Assembly: GCF_013342145.1 (NCBI RefSeq)
Contig: NZ_JABUQZ010000001.1
Coordinates: 3,658,001 to 3,722,000, forward strand
Direction of reading: 5' to 3'
DNA: 64,000 nucleotides
Origin: Haloterrigena gelatinilytica
GTDB lineage: Archaea; Halobacteriota; Halobacteria; Halobacteriales; Natrialbaceae
Shown here: in pieces, positions 45,732-54,209 of the stretch
Layout of the letters: each line of letters opens with the position of its first letter
Position numbering within the stretch: position 1 is the first letter of the stretch
Notes under the pieces: model-generated
What the model was told of the DNA's origin: nothing
Database searches by the model: none
The model's input: only the letters and a program-made list of their open reading frames with translations
Position numbers and translations under genes: made by a program

Positions 45732-46061
45732 GCGGCTCCCTCACCCCCGTTCGCCGAATCTCGGCCTGCGTGTGACTCGCGTGCTGAGGTCAGATTTTGA
45801 GTACAATCGTTTTCTTTCTCCCGGATACGGATGTTGGACGAACTCATATTCTGAATTAGACTGGACGTCTGATGCTATAAAAGCGTATTTCTTAGACGAA
45901 CTCAATACTAGTGTGGAGTAGCTATCGGACTAAACCCCCTCTAGGACTTCATCGAAGTCAACGGATAGTCGGGAGAATACGAAAGATTAAACTAAAAACG
46001 GAAATATGTCGACGGATATCGCTACGTAACTCGCGAAGAGAAAAGCTCGCCCGCCAGCGAC
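45732..46061. other. AT-rich intergenic region with a strong TATA element and paired repeats
   Basis: 330 bp with no convincing gene. GACGAACTCA occurs twice (45837-45846 and 45895-45904), bracketing a TATA-like TATAAAAG (~45876-45883). In plus orientation nothing credible is encoded downstream, so a non-coding transcript or the reverse-strand TTTATA driving narK are the options. The composition differs clearly from both flanks. Confidence 0.45.
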
Positions 46062-46370
46062 TCACTCGTCTAAGTGTTCGATACCTTTCTTCGAGACGTT
46101 CGCCTCCGTGATCTCGCCGGGCATCCAGTCGGGCTTGTCGTCGGGAGCCGTCTCCTCCCACGCCCAGCCGTCGTAGATGTGGACCTTGTCCGTTCCCTTC
46201 TCCCGTAACCTGAGCTCGACGCGTTCCGCGGCGTCCTCGCTCGAGCCGGGCTCGAGCCGCCGGGCCGCCTTGAGAGCGGCCTGTCGCGGGGTGTTTCCGG
46301 AGAAGACGCTCGATTCTTCGCCGTCCGACTCGCGCAGTGCAAAGTTTCGTTTCCCGTCTTCGCGTACCAT
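46062..46370 (-). CDS. MC1-family chromosomal protein
   Basis: 102 aa from the ATG at 46368-46370 (MVREDGKRNFALRE). The fold signature of archaeal MC1 is clear: RNFALRESDGEESSVFSG followed by TPRQAALKAARRLEPGS and the C-terminal RLREKGTDKVHIYDGWAWEE. MC1 proteins bind and bend DNA as monomers. The protein is longer and more acidic than methanogen MC1 because of the C-terminal extension. A TTTATG element ~40 nt upstream is the probable promoter. Divergent from the AbrB-like gene. Confidence 0.93.
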   Translation of the reverse strand: MVREDGKRNFALRESDGEESSVFSGNTPRQAALKAARRLEPGSSEDAAERVELRLREKGTDKVHIYDGWAWEETAPDDKPDWMPGEITEANVSKKGIEHLDE

Positions 46371-46609
46371 AAGTTTCGCCTCCGTGTCAATCCAGCACAC
46401 GATCCGACATAAAGATATCCCCCAAAACCGACCGACTGCGGCGGTATCTTTAAGTAAGTAGCTTCCGCCAGTGTACCGCACTACCCGGCGGACGACTCCA
46501 ACGATGCTGACGGTTCCGTCCCCTGGTTTCACCGCTCGTTCGGTCATTCGTTGAGGCGTCGAAAACACTTAAGTATATCCTACGGCGAAGTTCGGGATAG
46601 AATCCCGCG

Positions 46610-46807
46610 ATGGTACGGAAAAAGAAGCTGAGTCCAAGCGGTGCCAAAGACGAAGACGGCAACTATCACAACGTCCATCTGAACCTCCACGAGGACGAAC
46701 TGGCAGTCGCGGGCATGGATATCGGCGACGAGGTTTTCGTCCGCGTCCGAGACGGCAAGATCATCATCCAGAAAGCCGACGAGGAAGACGTCGAACACGA
46801 GTTCTGA
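46610..46807 (+). CDS. AbrB-like swapped-hairpin small protein
   Basis: 65 aa. Basic start MVRKKKLSPSG, then LHEDELAVAGMDIGDEVFVRVRDGKIII, the beta-hairpin pattern of SpoVT/AbrB-type dimeric DNA-binding proteins (compare GL..GDEV.V...DG.IVI). Short haloarchaeal members of this type are common and are probably transcription factors. Promoter TTAAGTATATCC lies ~35 nt upstream. Lies opposite the MC1 gene, so two chromatin-type proteins are encoded back to back. Confidence 0.8.
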   Translation: MVRKKKLSPSGAKDEDGNYHNVHLNLHEDELAVAGMDIGDEVFVRVRDGKIIIQKADEEDVEHEF

Positions 46808-47139
46808 CTCCGCCGCGCTCGCGTCGCGGCCGCGCAGCGTACGTCCCAGCGTTGCTCGGGAATTCGAGGCGCCGTCGATACTACAACTGCTGTGACTGTC
46901 GCTTCGCGCGGCGATCGGTTTCCGCGTGACTACCGAATCACGTTCGCTCCGTCAAATGCGTCGCCGACCGCGAATCCGGCTTTCGAGCGCAACTCGATGA
47001 GCTAACTTCATCAGATTGCCGCTCTCCTATATCCAATCATAATATTCGGTTAGTTTCAGAACTGTACGGTTGATTGGATCTTGTTCGGTTCTTATCGGCC
47101 GAAACGACTTATAATATCCAATTACAATCACGCTCCGAT
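46808..47139. promoter_or_regulatory. Upstream region of the beta-helix lipoprotein with ATCCAAT repeats
   Basis: 332 bp without a gene. ATCCAATCA (47031-47039) and TGATTGGAT (47071-47079) form a perfect 9-bp inverted repeat, and a third related site ATCCAATTA (47116-47124) overlaps the end of the TATA box TTATAAT (47109-47115). The TATA lies ~25 nt before the ATG at 47140, so transcription is probably leaderless and the repeats are well placed for a repressor or activator. Confidence 0.5.
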
Positions 47140-48897
47140 ATGAAACGGAGACGGCTACTTGCCGGAGTCGGATCGGTGTCGACGCTCTGTATCGCCGGCT
47201 GTACGGGTTCGGAGGATTCGCCGAACGGTGACGGCGATGGAACCGGAAACGGCGGGCAATCGAACGGCGACGAGGAGACGACGGGGACGGCGGAGACGGT
47301 GGTCGTTGAATCGGGCGATTCGATTCAGCATGCGATCGACGAGGTCAGTCCGAACGGAACCGTCGAGGTGCGGTCGGGGACGTACGTGGAGTCCCTCGCG
47401 GTCGACAAGAAACTCGTGCTCACCGCTCCGGACGGCGCGGCCCTCGACGGCGTCGACGCCGACGGCGGTTCGGCCATTACGGTGTCGGAGTCCGGCGTTC
47501 AGATCGAAGGGTTCGAAATCTTCGATTACGAGACCGCCGGGATTCGTACCTCCGGCGATCCCGCCGAGATTTCGATTACTGACGTCGAGCTATACAATAT
47601 CTCGGGAGCGGCACTCCAGGTTACCGCCGAGACCGTCTCGCTCGCCGACGTCACCCTCGAGGACAACGGCGGAGCGGCCAGTATCGAAGCGTCTGCCGAC
47701 GGCGACGTGACGGTACGCAACAGCAACTTCGTCCGTTCTGCTGCTGGTGGACTCACCATCGCCGGCGGGAAGACGGTCGTCCTCGACGGCGTCGAAGCGC
47801 TGCAAAACGGCGGGACGGGCATCAGCGTCGGCGGCGGGAACGTGCGCGGACAGACGGTCGAGGTCACGGGCGTGACCAGTTTGGAGAACGGCGGGAGCGG
47901 GCTCTCCGTCACCGGAACGCGGGGGGACGATACCGTGACCGTCGAGACCGTCGAGGCCGTCGATAATTCGAGCTACGGCGTCGATATCGCGGCCGAGTCC
48001 GTGGACGTGACCGGCCTCGATCTCCGGGAAAACGGGACCGGAAGCGGGCTCTCGATCGAGAGCACCAGCGACGGCGACGTGGCGGTACGCGATAGCGATG
48101 TCACGCACGACGGCGGATACGGGATTCGCGTCGCCGGCGGGAAGACGATCGAAATCGAAGGGATCGAACTACTCCAGAACGGGAACGATCAGCTCCGCGT
48201 CGAAGGCGGAGACGTTCGCGGACAGACGGTCTCCGTTCGCAACTCGTCGATGACCGAGAACGAGAGCGGTAACGGTCTCTCCATCATCGGAACGAGCGGC
48301 GACGATACGGTCACCGTCGAGAACGTCGATTTCGTCGACAACTCGTATCACGGCATCGATGTCGCGGCCGAAACCGTAGACATCACCGGCGTCGAGGTAC
48401 AGAGCGGCGGGGCCGCGGACAGCGGTATCTCGATCGAAAGTTCGAGTAACGGCGACGTGACGGTGCGCGATACCACAGTCACCGATACCGAGCGGGAAAC
48501 GACGACGAGTTGGTTCAGCTCCAGTGTCGACGAGTACGGCTACGGGATTCACGTCGTCAACGGCGAGACGATCGAGGTCGAAAACGTCGAACTGCGCCGG
48601 AACGAGGGGACTCAACTCAATATCGAAGGGAACGACGTTCGCGGACAGACGGTCGACGTGCGCAATTCGTCGTTCATCGAGAGTGCGAGCGGAGACGGCG
48701 TTCGCGTCCTCGGTACGAGAGGTGACGACGAACAGACGGTTACGAACTGCGTCGCCGAGGACAATTCTGGCCACGGATTCTCCCTCGGTGCGGAAACGGT
48801 CGTCATCGAGGAAACGTCCGCCGGCGGGAACGGCCGCGGCTCGTTAGAGTTGACCACGATCACCGAAGAGGAGGCGACGATCCGGAACAGCTTCTGA
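47140..48897 (+). CDS. Exported lipoprotein with right-handed beta-helix repeats
   Basis: 585 aa from the ATG at 47140 (MKRRRLLAGVG). Lipobox CIAGC (C21) after a twin-arginine start, then a Gly/Asn/Asp-rich linker to ~65. The rest is a parallel beta-helix of the pectin-lyase type: QHAIDEVSPNGTVEVRSGTY opens the first coil. A long internal repeat of ~115-120 residues recurs three times, each with VRGQTV (GNVRGQTVEV, GDVRGQTVSV, NDVRGQTVDV) and GDDTVTVE-type phrases. Surface polysaccharide binding or hydrolysis is likely; catalytic residues were not identified. Confidence 0.9.
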   Translation: MKRRRLLAGVGSVSTLCIAGCTGSEDSPNGDGDGTGNGGQSNGDEETTGTAETVVVESGDSIQHAIDEVSPNGTVEVRSGTYVESLAVDKKLVLTAPDGAALDGVDADGGSAITVSESGVQIEGFEIFDYETAGIRTSGDPAEISITDVELYNISGAALQVTAETVSLADVTLEDNGGAASIEASADGDVTVRNSNFVRSAAGGLTIAGGKTVVLDGVEALQNGGTGISVGGGNVRGQTVEVTGVTSLENGGSGLSVTGTRGDDTVTVETVEAVDNSSYGVDIAAESVDVTGLDLRENGTGSGLSIESTSDGDVAVRDSDVTHDGGYGIRVAGGKTIEIEGIELLQNGNDQLRVEGGDVRGQTVSVRNSSMTENESGNGLSIIGTSGDDTVTVENVDFVDNSYHGIDVAAETVDITGVEVQSGGAADSGISIESSSNGDVTVRDTTVTDTERETTTSWFSSSVDEYGYGIHVVNGETIEVENVELRRNEGTQLNIEGNDVRGQTVDVRNSSFIESASGDGVRVLGTRGDDEQTVTNCVAEDNSGHGFSLGAETVVIEETSAGGNGRGSLELTTITEEEATIRNSF

Positions 48898-49017
48898 TTG
48901 AGTCGCGGTCTCCCTTCGCCTTCGACCGCGCACTACTCGTTTTCCGTCGATCGATCGTCCTCGAGCGAGAATCGGAGTCGGCCGAAACCCGATCGTGATC
49001 GGCGGTCGTTCGCGGAC

Positions 49018-50733
49018 CTACCGTAACGCCTCGAGGTCGAACTCGAAGGCCGCGACGGGCACCTCGAGGTCGTGCTCGACGAGCACCTTCGGATGGACCT
49101 CGCCGATGACGCCGACTTCCTCGCCGTCGATGACGACGGCTGCGGTGCGACCCGGGATGAAGGTCGGATGATCGGTCGGCGGCGTCTCGAGGTCGACGTC
49201 GAAGTTCTCCGCGAGCGCCTGCAGGCGCGCCTTGGCGTCCTCGTAGCCCGCTTCGTGGCTCGCGAGGACGGCTCCGACGTGGCGGTTCTCGCCGACGCCG
49301 GTGTTCTCGCGCTCGTCGACGCGGGCCGTGAAGCCGATCTCCGAGAGGTGCTGGGGGTACGAGCGGTGGGTGTTGCGCTCTAAGACCATCAGCAGCGAGG
49401 GCATGGTCCAGGTCCGCAGCATGGTGTAGTCCTCGCTGTAGGCCTCCTTGATGGTCGCCGGCTCCCCGGCGCCGTACGCGTCGCTCCCGGGCTCGATATC
49501 CATGCGCTCGTAGTTCTCCGCCTCGTTGATCATGTGGAAGTTGAGGAGGTCCTCGAAGCCCAGCCCGACCAGCTGGGTGCGCGCGGCGCGCTCGAGGCGG
49601 GAGCGCTCGTGGCGGCCGCCGACGGTCCCCACGTCGGGATAGGTCGGCTCGAGGTCGTTGAAGCCGTAGGCGCGCCCGAGGTCGTCGATGACGTCCAGCG
49701 GGTGGAGGACGTCGACGCGGTAGGGCGGGACGGTGACCTCGTAGACCAGGTCTCCGTCGTCGTTCTCCTCGCGTTCGGCCTCGAGGCCGGAACGCTCGGC
49801 GAGGTCGATCACTTCCTCGGGGTCGAGGCCGATGCCGAGGATGGTCTCGATGCGGTCGTGGGCGACCGTCTTCGTCTTCGTCGAGAGGTCCGGCCGGACG
49901 ATCTCGCGGTCGGGGTATTCAACTTCGACGTCCTCGAGCGTGGCCCCGCGCGCGGCCAGCGCGTAGCAGACGATGTTGAGCATCTTGTCGATCGTCCACT
50001 GGTCGGTGCCCGTCATCTCGACGAACAGGTCTCTCGAGTCCGTCGAGACCTCGGTCCGGCGGCCGTTGATGACCGGCGGGAACGAGAACAGCCCCAGATC
50101 GTCGTAGATCGCGGGGTAGCGCTCGTACTCGCTGACGAGGTCGGCGTAGGTCTGGCCGGTCTGGTGGTCCTCGAGGACCTCCGCGGGCGTCATCTCCCGA
50201 TCGGAATCGAGGGGGACGAACGTGTCCTCGTCGGGCTCGAGCCCGACGTACTCGATCGTCGGCGCGCTCTCGTCCGTGGCGGACCGCCCCTTCAGCATCG
50301 TCAGGTCGTGGATCCCGATCGCGCCCTTCGCGCGCTTGCGGCCCATCGTCGCGTGGAGCTTCTCCTGCAGTTGGATGAGCGACTCGAGGGCCTCCTCGTC
50401 GAGATCGACGTCGCGGATCACGGCGCCGGTCACGTACGGCCGCTCGTCGGGGACCGACTCGTCGACCTCGATGGTCCAGTCCGCCGAGTTCGTCGAGGGG
50501 ACGTGGACCCCGCGCGAGTCGCCGTAGTGGTAGCGCATCGAGCGCGCCACGCCCTCGACGGAGAGCCGGTCGAGGCGGTCGGGCGCGAACTCGAGTTCGA
50601 ACTCGCCGTCCTCGGTGCGCCCCTCGAACTCGAGGCCGAGGCCGAACAGGTCGTCTTTGAGTTCGTCGTCGCTCTTCTCCTCGCGACCGGTCAGGTCGCG
50701 CAGTTCGTCGGGATCGATGTCGACGGTGGGCAT
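49018..50733 (-). CDS. pheT: Phenylalanyl-tRNA synthetase beta subunit
   Basis: 571 aa, archaeal/eukaryotic-type PheT. The N-terminal domain MPTVDIDPDELRDLTGRE, the B3/B4 editing region (KGAIGIHDLTMLKG) and the core catalytic-like domain (LLNFHMINEAENYERMD, SYPQHLSEIGFTA) are present. Forms the alpha2-beta2 enzyme charging tRNA-Phe. Its start overlaps the stop of pheS (50731-50735, TGATG), so translation is coupled. Confidence 0.96.
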   Translation of the reverse strand: MPTVDIDPDELRDLTGREEKSDDELKDDLFGLGLEFEGRTEDGEFELEFAPDRLDRLSVEGVARSMRYHYGDSRGVHVPSTNSADWTIEVDESVPDERPYVTGAVIRDVDLDEEALESLIQLQEKLHATMGRKRAKGAIGIHDLTMLKGRSATDESAPTIEYVGLEPDEDTFVPLDSDREMTPAEVLEDHQTGQTYADLVSEYERYPAIYDDLGLFSFPPVINGRRTEVSTDSRDLFVEMTGTDQWTIDKMLNIVCYALAARGATLEDVEVEYPDREIVRPDLSTKTKTVAHDRIETILGIGLDPEEVIDLAERSGLEAEREENDDGDLVYEVTVPPYRVDVLHPLDVIDDLGRAYGFNDLEPTYPDVGTVGGRHERSRLERAARTQLVGLGFEDLLNFHMINEAENYERMDIEPGSDAYGAGEPATIKEAYSEDYTMLRTWTMPSLLMVLERNTHRSYPQHLSEIGFTARVDERENTGVGENRHVGAVLASHEAGYEDAKARLQALAENFDVDLETPPTDHPTFIPGRTAAVVIDGEEVGVIGEVHPKVLVEHDLEVPVAAFEFDLEALR

Positions 50734-52313
50734 CAGTAGGTCACCTCAGCGTTCCGCAGGAACTCGAGATCGGCGAGCGTGCCGTGGAGGTCGCGGATGT
50801 CCTCCGCGCCGGTGGTCAGCATGGCGAGTCGCTCGAGGGCCAGTCCCCAGGCCATGACGTCGCAGTCGACGCCGAGCGGCTCTAACATCTCCTCGCGGAA
50901 GATGCCGGAGTTACCGATCTCGATCAGTTCGCCCGTCGTGGGGTGGGTGCCGAACAGCTCGAAGCTCGGTTCGGTGTAGGGGTTGTAGTGGGGTTTGAAT
51001 TGGATGTCCTCGATGCCGAACTGGGCGTAGAACTCCTCGAAGGTGCCCATGAGATCTCGCACCGAGAGGTCCTCGGCCATCACCCAGCCCTCGATCTGGT
51101 AGAACTCGAGCAGGTGGGTCGCGTCGAGCGTGTCGTTGCGGTAGGCCTTCTCGACGCTGAAGAACCGCGCCGGCGGCTCGATCTCGCCGATCTGGGTCCC
51201 GGAGAGGTAGCGCGTCGACAGCGAGGTCGTGTGTCCGCGTAACGCGAGCGCGCGGGCGAACTCTTCGTCCCACGGGGAGTGGTAGCCCTCGCTGTCCTCG
51301 CCCAGTCCCTCGCGGTGGACGCGCTCGACGTCCGCGACGAGGTCTTCCGGCAACTCGTCGATGTGGCTGGGCTGTTCCATGGCGAAGCGGTCCCAGTGGG
51401 TCCGCGCCGGGTGGTCCTGGGGCATGAACAGGCAGTCGTTGATCCAGAAGTCCGCGTCGACGTGGGGGCCGTCCATCTCCTGGAAGCCCATCCCGACGAG
51501 GACGTCCTTGACGCGCTCGGACATCTGGCGCAGGACGTGGACCGTCCCGCTCTCGATCTCCTCGGCGTCGGCCTCGACGTTGTACTCGGCGAACTCGACG
51601 TCCTCCCAGTCGCCGTCTTCTCGCGGCCCCTGGCCGCTCGAATGGTCGGCGAAGCGTTGCTTCGCCCAACTGGTCAGCAGTTCGGGCGTCACCTGTCCGA
51701 CCGTCTCGGCGGTCTCGATGCCGGCCATCAGCTCCGTGACGGCGCGGTCGGTCAGACGGATCTCGCGGACGGTCGACTCCCGGCGCTCGAGCAGGCCGCG
51801 ACGCTCGAGCTGGTCGAGCGTCTCCGAATCGACGGCGACGCTATCGACGGCCGCCTCGTCGGCGCCGGAAAGCGTCTCGAGCGCGTTCGCCTCGGCGTCC
51901 GCCGACGGATCGGCGTCCGCATCGGCCGTGATCTCGCCGCTGTCGATCGTGCCGTACCCCTTGCGGGCGTAGTTCGAGAGAGCGATGTCGACCCCTGTAC
52001 CCTCGAGTCCCGAGGCGCCGATGACTCGCCCCATCTGGACGGCCTCCTCGTCGGCGCCGGCCTCGAGGGCGGCCTCGTAGAGCGCGATTTCGGGTAGTTC
52101 GTCGCTCGCGTAGTCGGCGCCCTCCTCGGTGAGCGCCACCGTTTCGTCGACGCGTTCCTCGATTTCGACCAGACCCTCGTCCTCGAGCTCGAACGCCGCC
52201 CCGGTGACGGTTTCGGGCGGGAGGTCGGCTCGCTCGGCGAGCGCGTCGACGGACGTTGCTTCGTCCGCGCTCGCGGCCTCCAAGACCGCGACCTGTTGTG
52301 CTGGAAGTTGCAT
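50733..52313 (-). CDS. pheS: Phenylalanyl-tRNA synthetase alpha subunit
   Basis: 526 aa. An N-terminal winged-helix pair (AVLEAASADEATSVDALAER) typical of archaeal PheS is followed by the class II catalytic core: motif 1 region ERVKDVLVGMGFQEMDGPHV, motif 2 FSVEKAYRNDTLDATHLLEF and motif 3 GLALERLAM. First gene of the pheS-pheT operon. The ~326 bp upstream contains no credible gene. A central acidic insertion (~140-160) is probably halophile-specific. Confidence 0.96.
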   Translation of the reverse strand: MQLPAQQVAVLEAASADEATSVDALAERADLPPETVTGAAFELEDEGLVEIEERVDETVALTEEGADYASDELPEIALYEAALEAGADEEAVQMGRVIGASGLEGTGVDIALSNYARKGYGTIDSGEITADADADPSADAEANALETLSGADEAAVDSVAVDSETLDQLERRGLLERRESTVREIRLTDRAVTELMAGIETAETVGQVTPELLTSWAKQRFADHSSGQGPREDGDWEDVEFAEYNVEADAEEIESGTVHVLRQMSERVKDVLVGMGFQEMDGPHVDADFWINDCLFMPQDHPARTHWDRFAMEQPSHIDELPEDLVADVERVHREGLGEDSEGYHSPWDEEFARALALRGHTTSLSTRYLSGTQIGEIEPPARFFSVEKAYRNDTLDATHLLEFYQIEGWVMAEDLSVRDLMGTFEEFYAQFGIEDIQFKPHYNPYTEPSFELFGTHPTTGELIEIGNSGIFREEMLEPLGVDCDVMAWGLALERLAMLTTGAEDIRDLHGTLADLEFLRNAEVTY

Positions 52314-52639
52314 TCGCTTGTTCGTATGGCTGCGTGTCGGTCAGTTAGCGGTTCCGATACCATACCGCCCGCCGGATCGTCCGGGCGGGCGCACAGAACG
52401 GCCGGTTTCGCCGCGAGCACCCGTTACGGTCGCTCGCGGCTCCACTGGTCCGGGTTCACCGGGCGAAGAAGAAGCCGAATCCCGATCGCAGTCGCTGTGA
52501 CTGTTCGGCGACACCGCCACCGTCGTGGGATTCGGTTGCCATACGCGATTAGACTCAGTTCCGAGCCAAAAACGTTGTGATACGATCACTCACACCACGA
52601 CGCGGCCACCGTGACTCGGCGATCCGACGGCGCTCCCGC
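52314..52639. other. Intergenic region upstream of pheS
   Basis: 326 bp between pheS and the unknown gene at 52640. I see no conserved-looking open frame, repeat or RNA gene. The pheS promoter must lie here, but no single TATA-like element stands out. Confidence 0.5.
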
Positions 52640-54109
52640 TCAGTCGTTCGAGAGCCGCGTCGTCTCGAGGCGGCCGCTGTCGACCCACTCGAAGCCCGAC
52701 TGCTCGGCGCTGGCCGTCGTCTCGGGGACGGCCGCGGGATCGAACTCGTCGGCGAACTCGATACGCGTCTCGCAGGGGCCGCTCGCGGGCAGTTCCGGGA
52801 GGAAGTCGTCGTCCTCGAGGAGCCCCTCGACGTCGACGGCGCCGCCGGCGCCCAGCGCGACGCCGAGCGCGCGGTAGCGGTCGTTCTCCGTGGCGAACGC
52901 CTCGCCCGCGCCGAAGGAGTCGTTGGTCACGCGAGTCGTCTTCGTGGTTCCCGAGAGCGTGCCGAACCCGTCGTCAGACGAATTATCCTCGTCCTCGGTC
53001 TCGCTCTCGTCGTCGCCGTCGGTATCGCATCGATCCTCTCTCCCCGCCGCTCGCTCGCGCTCCGTCTCGAGGATCGAATCGGCGACGTCCCGCGGCGACG
53101 CGCCGGCGCTCGAGTCGTCGTCGCGAACCCGCGAGACGGTCGGCGACCCGCCCCGGAGTTCGAGCCCGCCGGCCGCCGTCGACGGCGCCGACGTGGCTGT
53201 CGTCGATTGTGACTCCCGAGCCGACTCGCTCGCGTCGGTCGGGGTGTCGTCGGTTCGTGGCGTCGAGGGGCGTTCGAGTTCGGGTTCGGCTTCGTCGATG
53301 AGCGACGCGACCGAGTCCCGCCCGTCGTCGGACGCCGCCGCTTCCGTCTCGACGGCGCTGGCGAGGGGACCCGAGCGCCGTTCGGCGCGCTCGAGCGCCC
53401 ACGTCGGCCACGGATCCGACTCGGTCGCGTCCGCCGGGTCGATCCCGCCGTCGGGGTCCTCGGGCACGTACGCCTCGAGGTCGTGTTTCGGCAATAGTGG
53501 CCGATCGAACGCCGAAATCCGCTCGCCGTAGCGATCGCGAAGCGCCTCGAGCTCCCCGTCCTCGACCAGCGCGGCCCGCCAGCGGTCGACGCCCGCTGAG
53601 AGGAGGACGACGGTCGCGTCGGTGCCCGCGAGCAGGCGCTCGTCGACCGCCCGCAGGATGGCGGGCAGGTTGTCGTCGGCCAGCGGCGTTCGCGGGTAGG
53701 CGACCGTCGCCTCACGTTTGCGACCGTTCGGATCCGTCGCGGCGAGTTCCAGCCGGTCGCGGCCGTTCTCGGTCGGCCCCGTTCGCGTCCACTCGAACGA
53801 CCAACCGATCGCGTCGAAGACGGCCTCGAGTTCCCGTCCCAGTGCCCGCTGGGCGTAGCGCGCCGAGCAGGTCAGCCCGCGGTCGCTCCGGCAGACGAGC
53901 TGGCGCACCGTCGCCGTCCGGTCGCGCGCGTCCGCGAGGACGTCCGAAAGGATCGACTCGAGGGTGCGCTCCTCCTGACCGGGCGGGACCGCGGTGCGGT
54001 ACTCCCGACGCTGGGCGCGGACGTCGTCGGGCGTGACGCCGAAGGAGCCGAGGACGTCGGCGCAGACGACGACGTCCCGGTCCGGATCGTCGGCGCGACC
54101 GGTCTCCAT
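52640..54109 (-). CDS. Haloarchaeal hypothetical protein with disordered centre
   Basis: 489 aa. Residues ~1-245 look folded (VVCADVLGSFGVTPDDV, RQLVCRSDRGLTCSARYAQR, AVDERLLAGTDATVVLLSAG). Residues ~245-390 are an Asp/Ser/Thr-rich linker, and the last ~95 residues form a second folded part (VDVEGLLEDDDFLPELPASG). Several cysteines in the first part hint at metal binding but no classical motif is visible. Lies between pheS and trpS, but with separate promoter space on both sides. No function assigned. Confidence 0.75.
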   Translation of the reverse strand: METGRADDPDRDVVVCADVLGSFGVTPDDVRAQRREYRTAVPPGQEERTLESILSDVLADARDRTATVRQLVCRSDRGLTCSARYAQRALGRELEAVFDAIGWSFEWTRTGPTENGRDRLELAATDPNGRKREATVAYPRTPLADDNLPAILRAVDERLLAGTDATVVLLSAGVDRWRAALVEDGELEALRDRYGERISAFDRPLLPKHDLEAYVPEDPDGGIDPADATESDPWPTWALERAERRSGPLASAVETEAAASDDGRDSVASLIDEAEPELERPSTPRTDDTPTDASESARESQSTTATSAPSTAAGGLELRGGSPTVSRVRDDDSSAGASPRDVADSILETERERAAGREDRCDTDGDDESETEDEDNSSDDGFGTLSGTTKTTRVTNDSFGAGEAFATENDRYRALGVALGAGGAVDVEGLLEDDDFLPELPASGPCETRIEFADEFDPAAVPETTASAEQSGFEWVDSGRLETTRLSND

Positions 54110-54209
54110 CGACGCGGGCTACACCGCGACCCCGGATATGCTTTCTCCTGAACTCGAGAAAAATCAGTGAGCGGACACCAGTCATCCCCTGTCACCGCGG
54201 GGCCATCTA

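Noticed and set aside
45911-46111. Open frame of ~66 codons with GTG start behind the TATAAAAG element
   Set aside because: Basic, low-complexity, no family resemblance, overlaps the 3' end of the MC1 gene; non-coding transcript considered instead.
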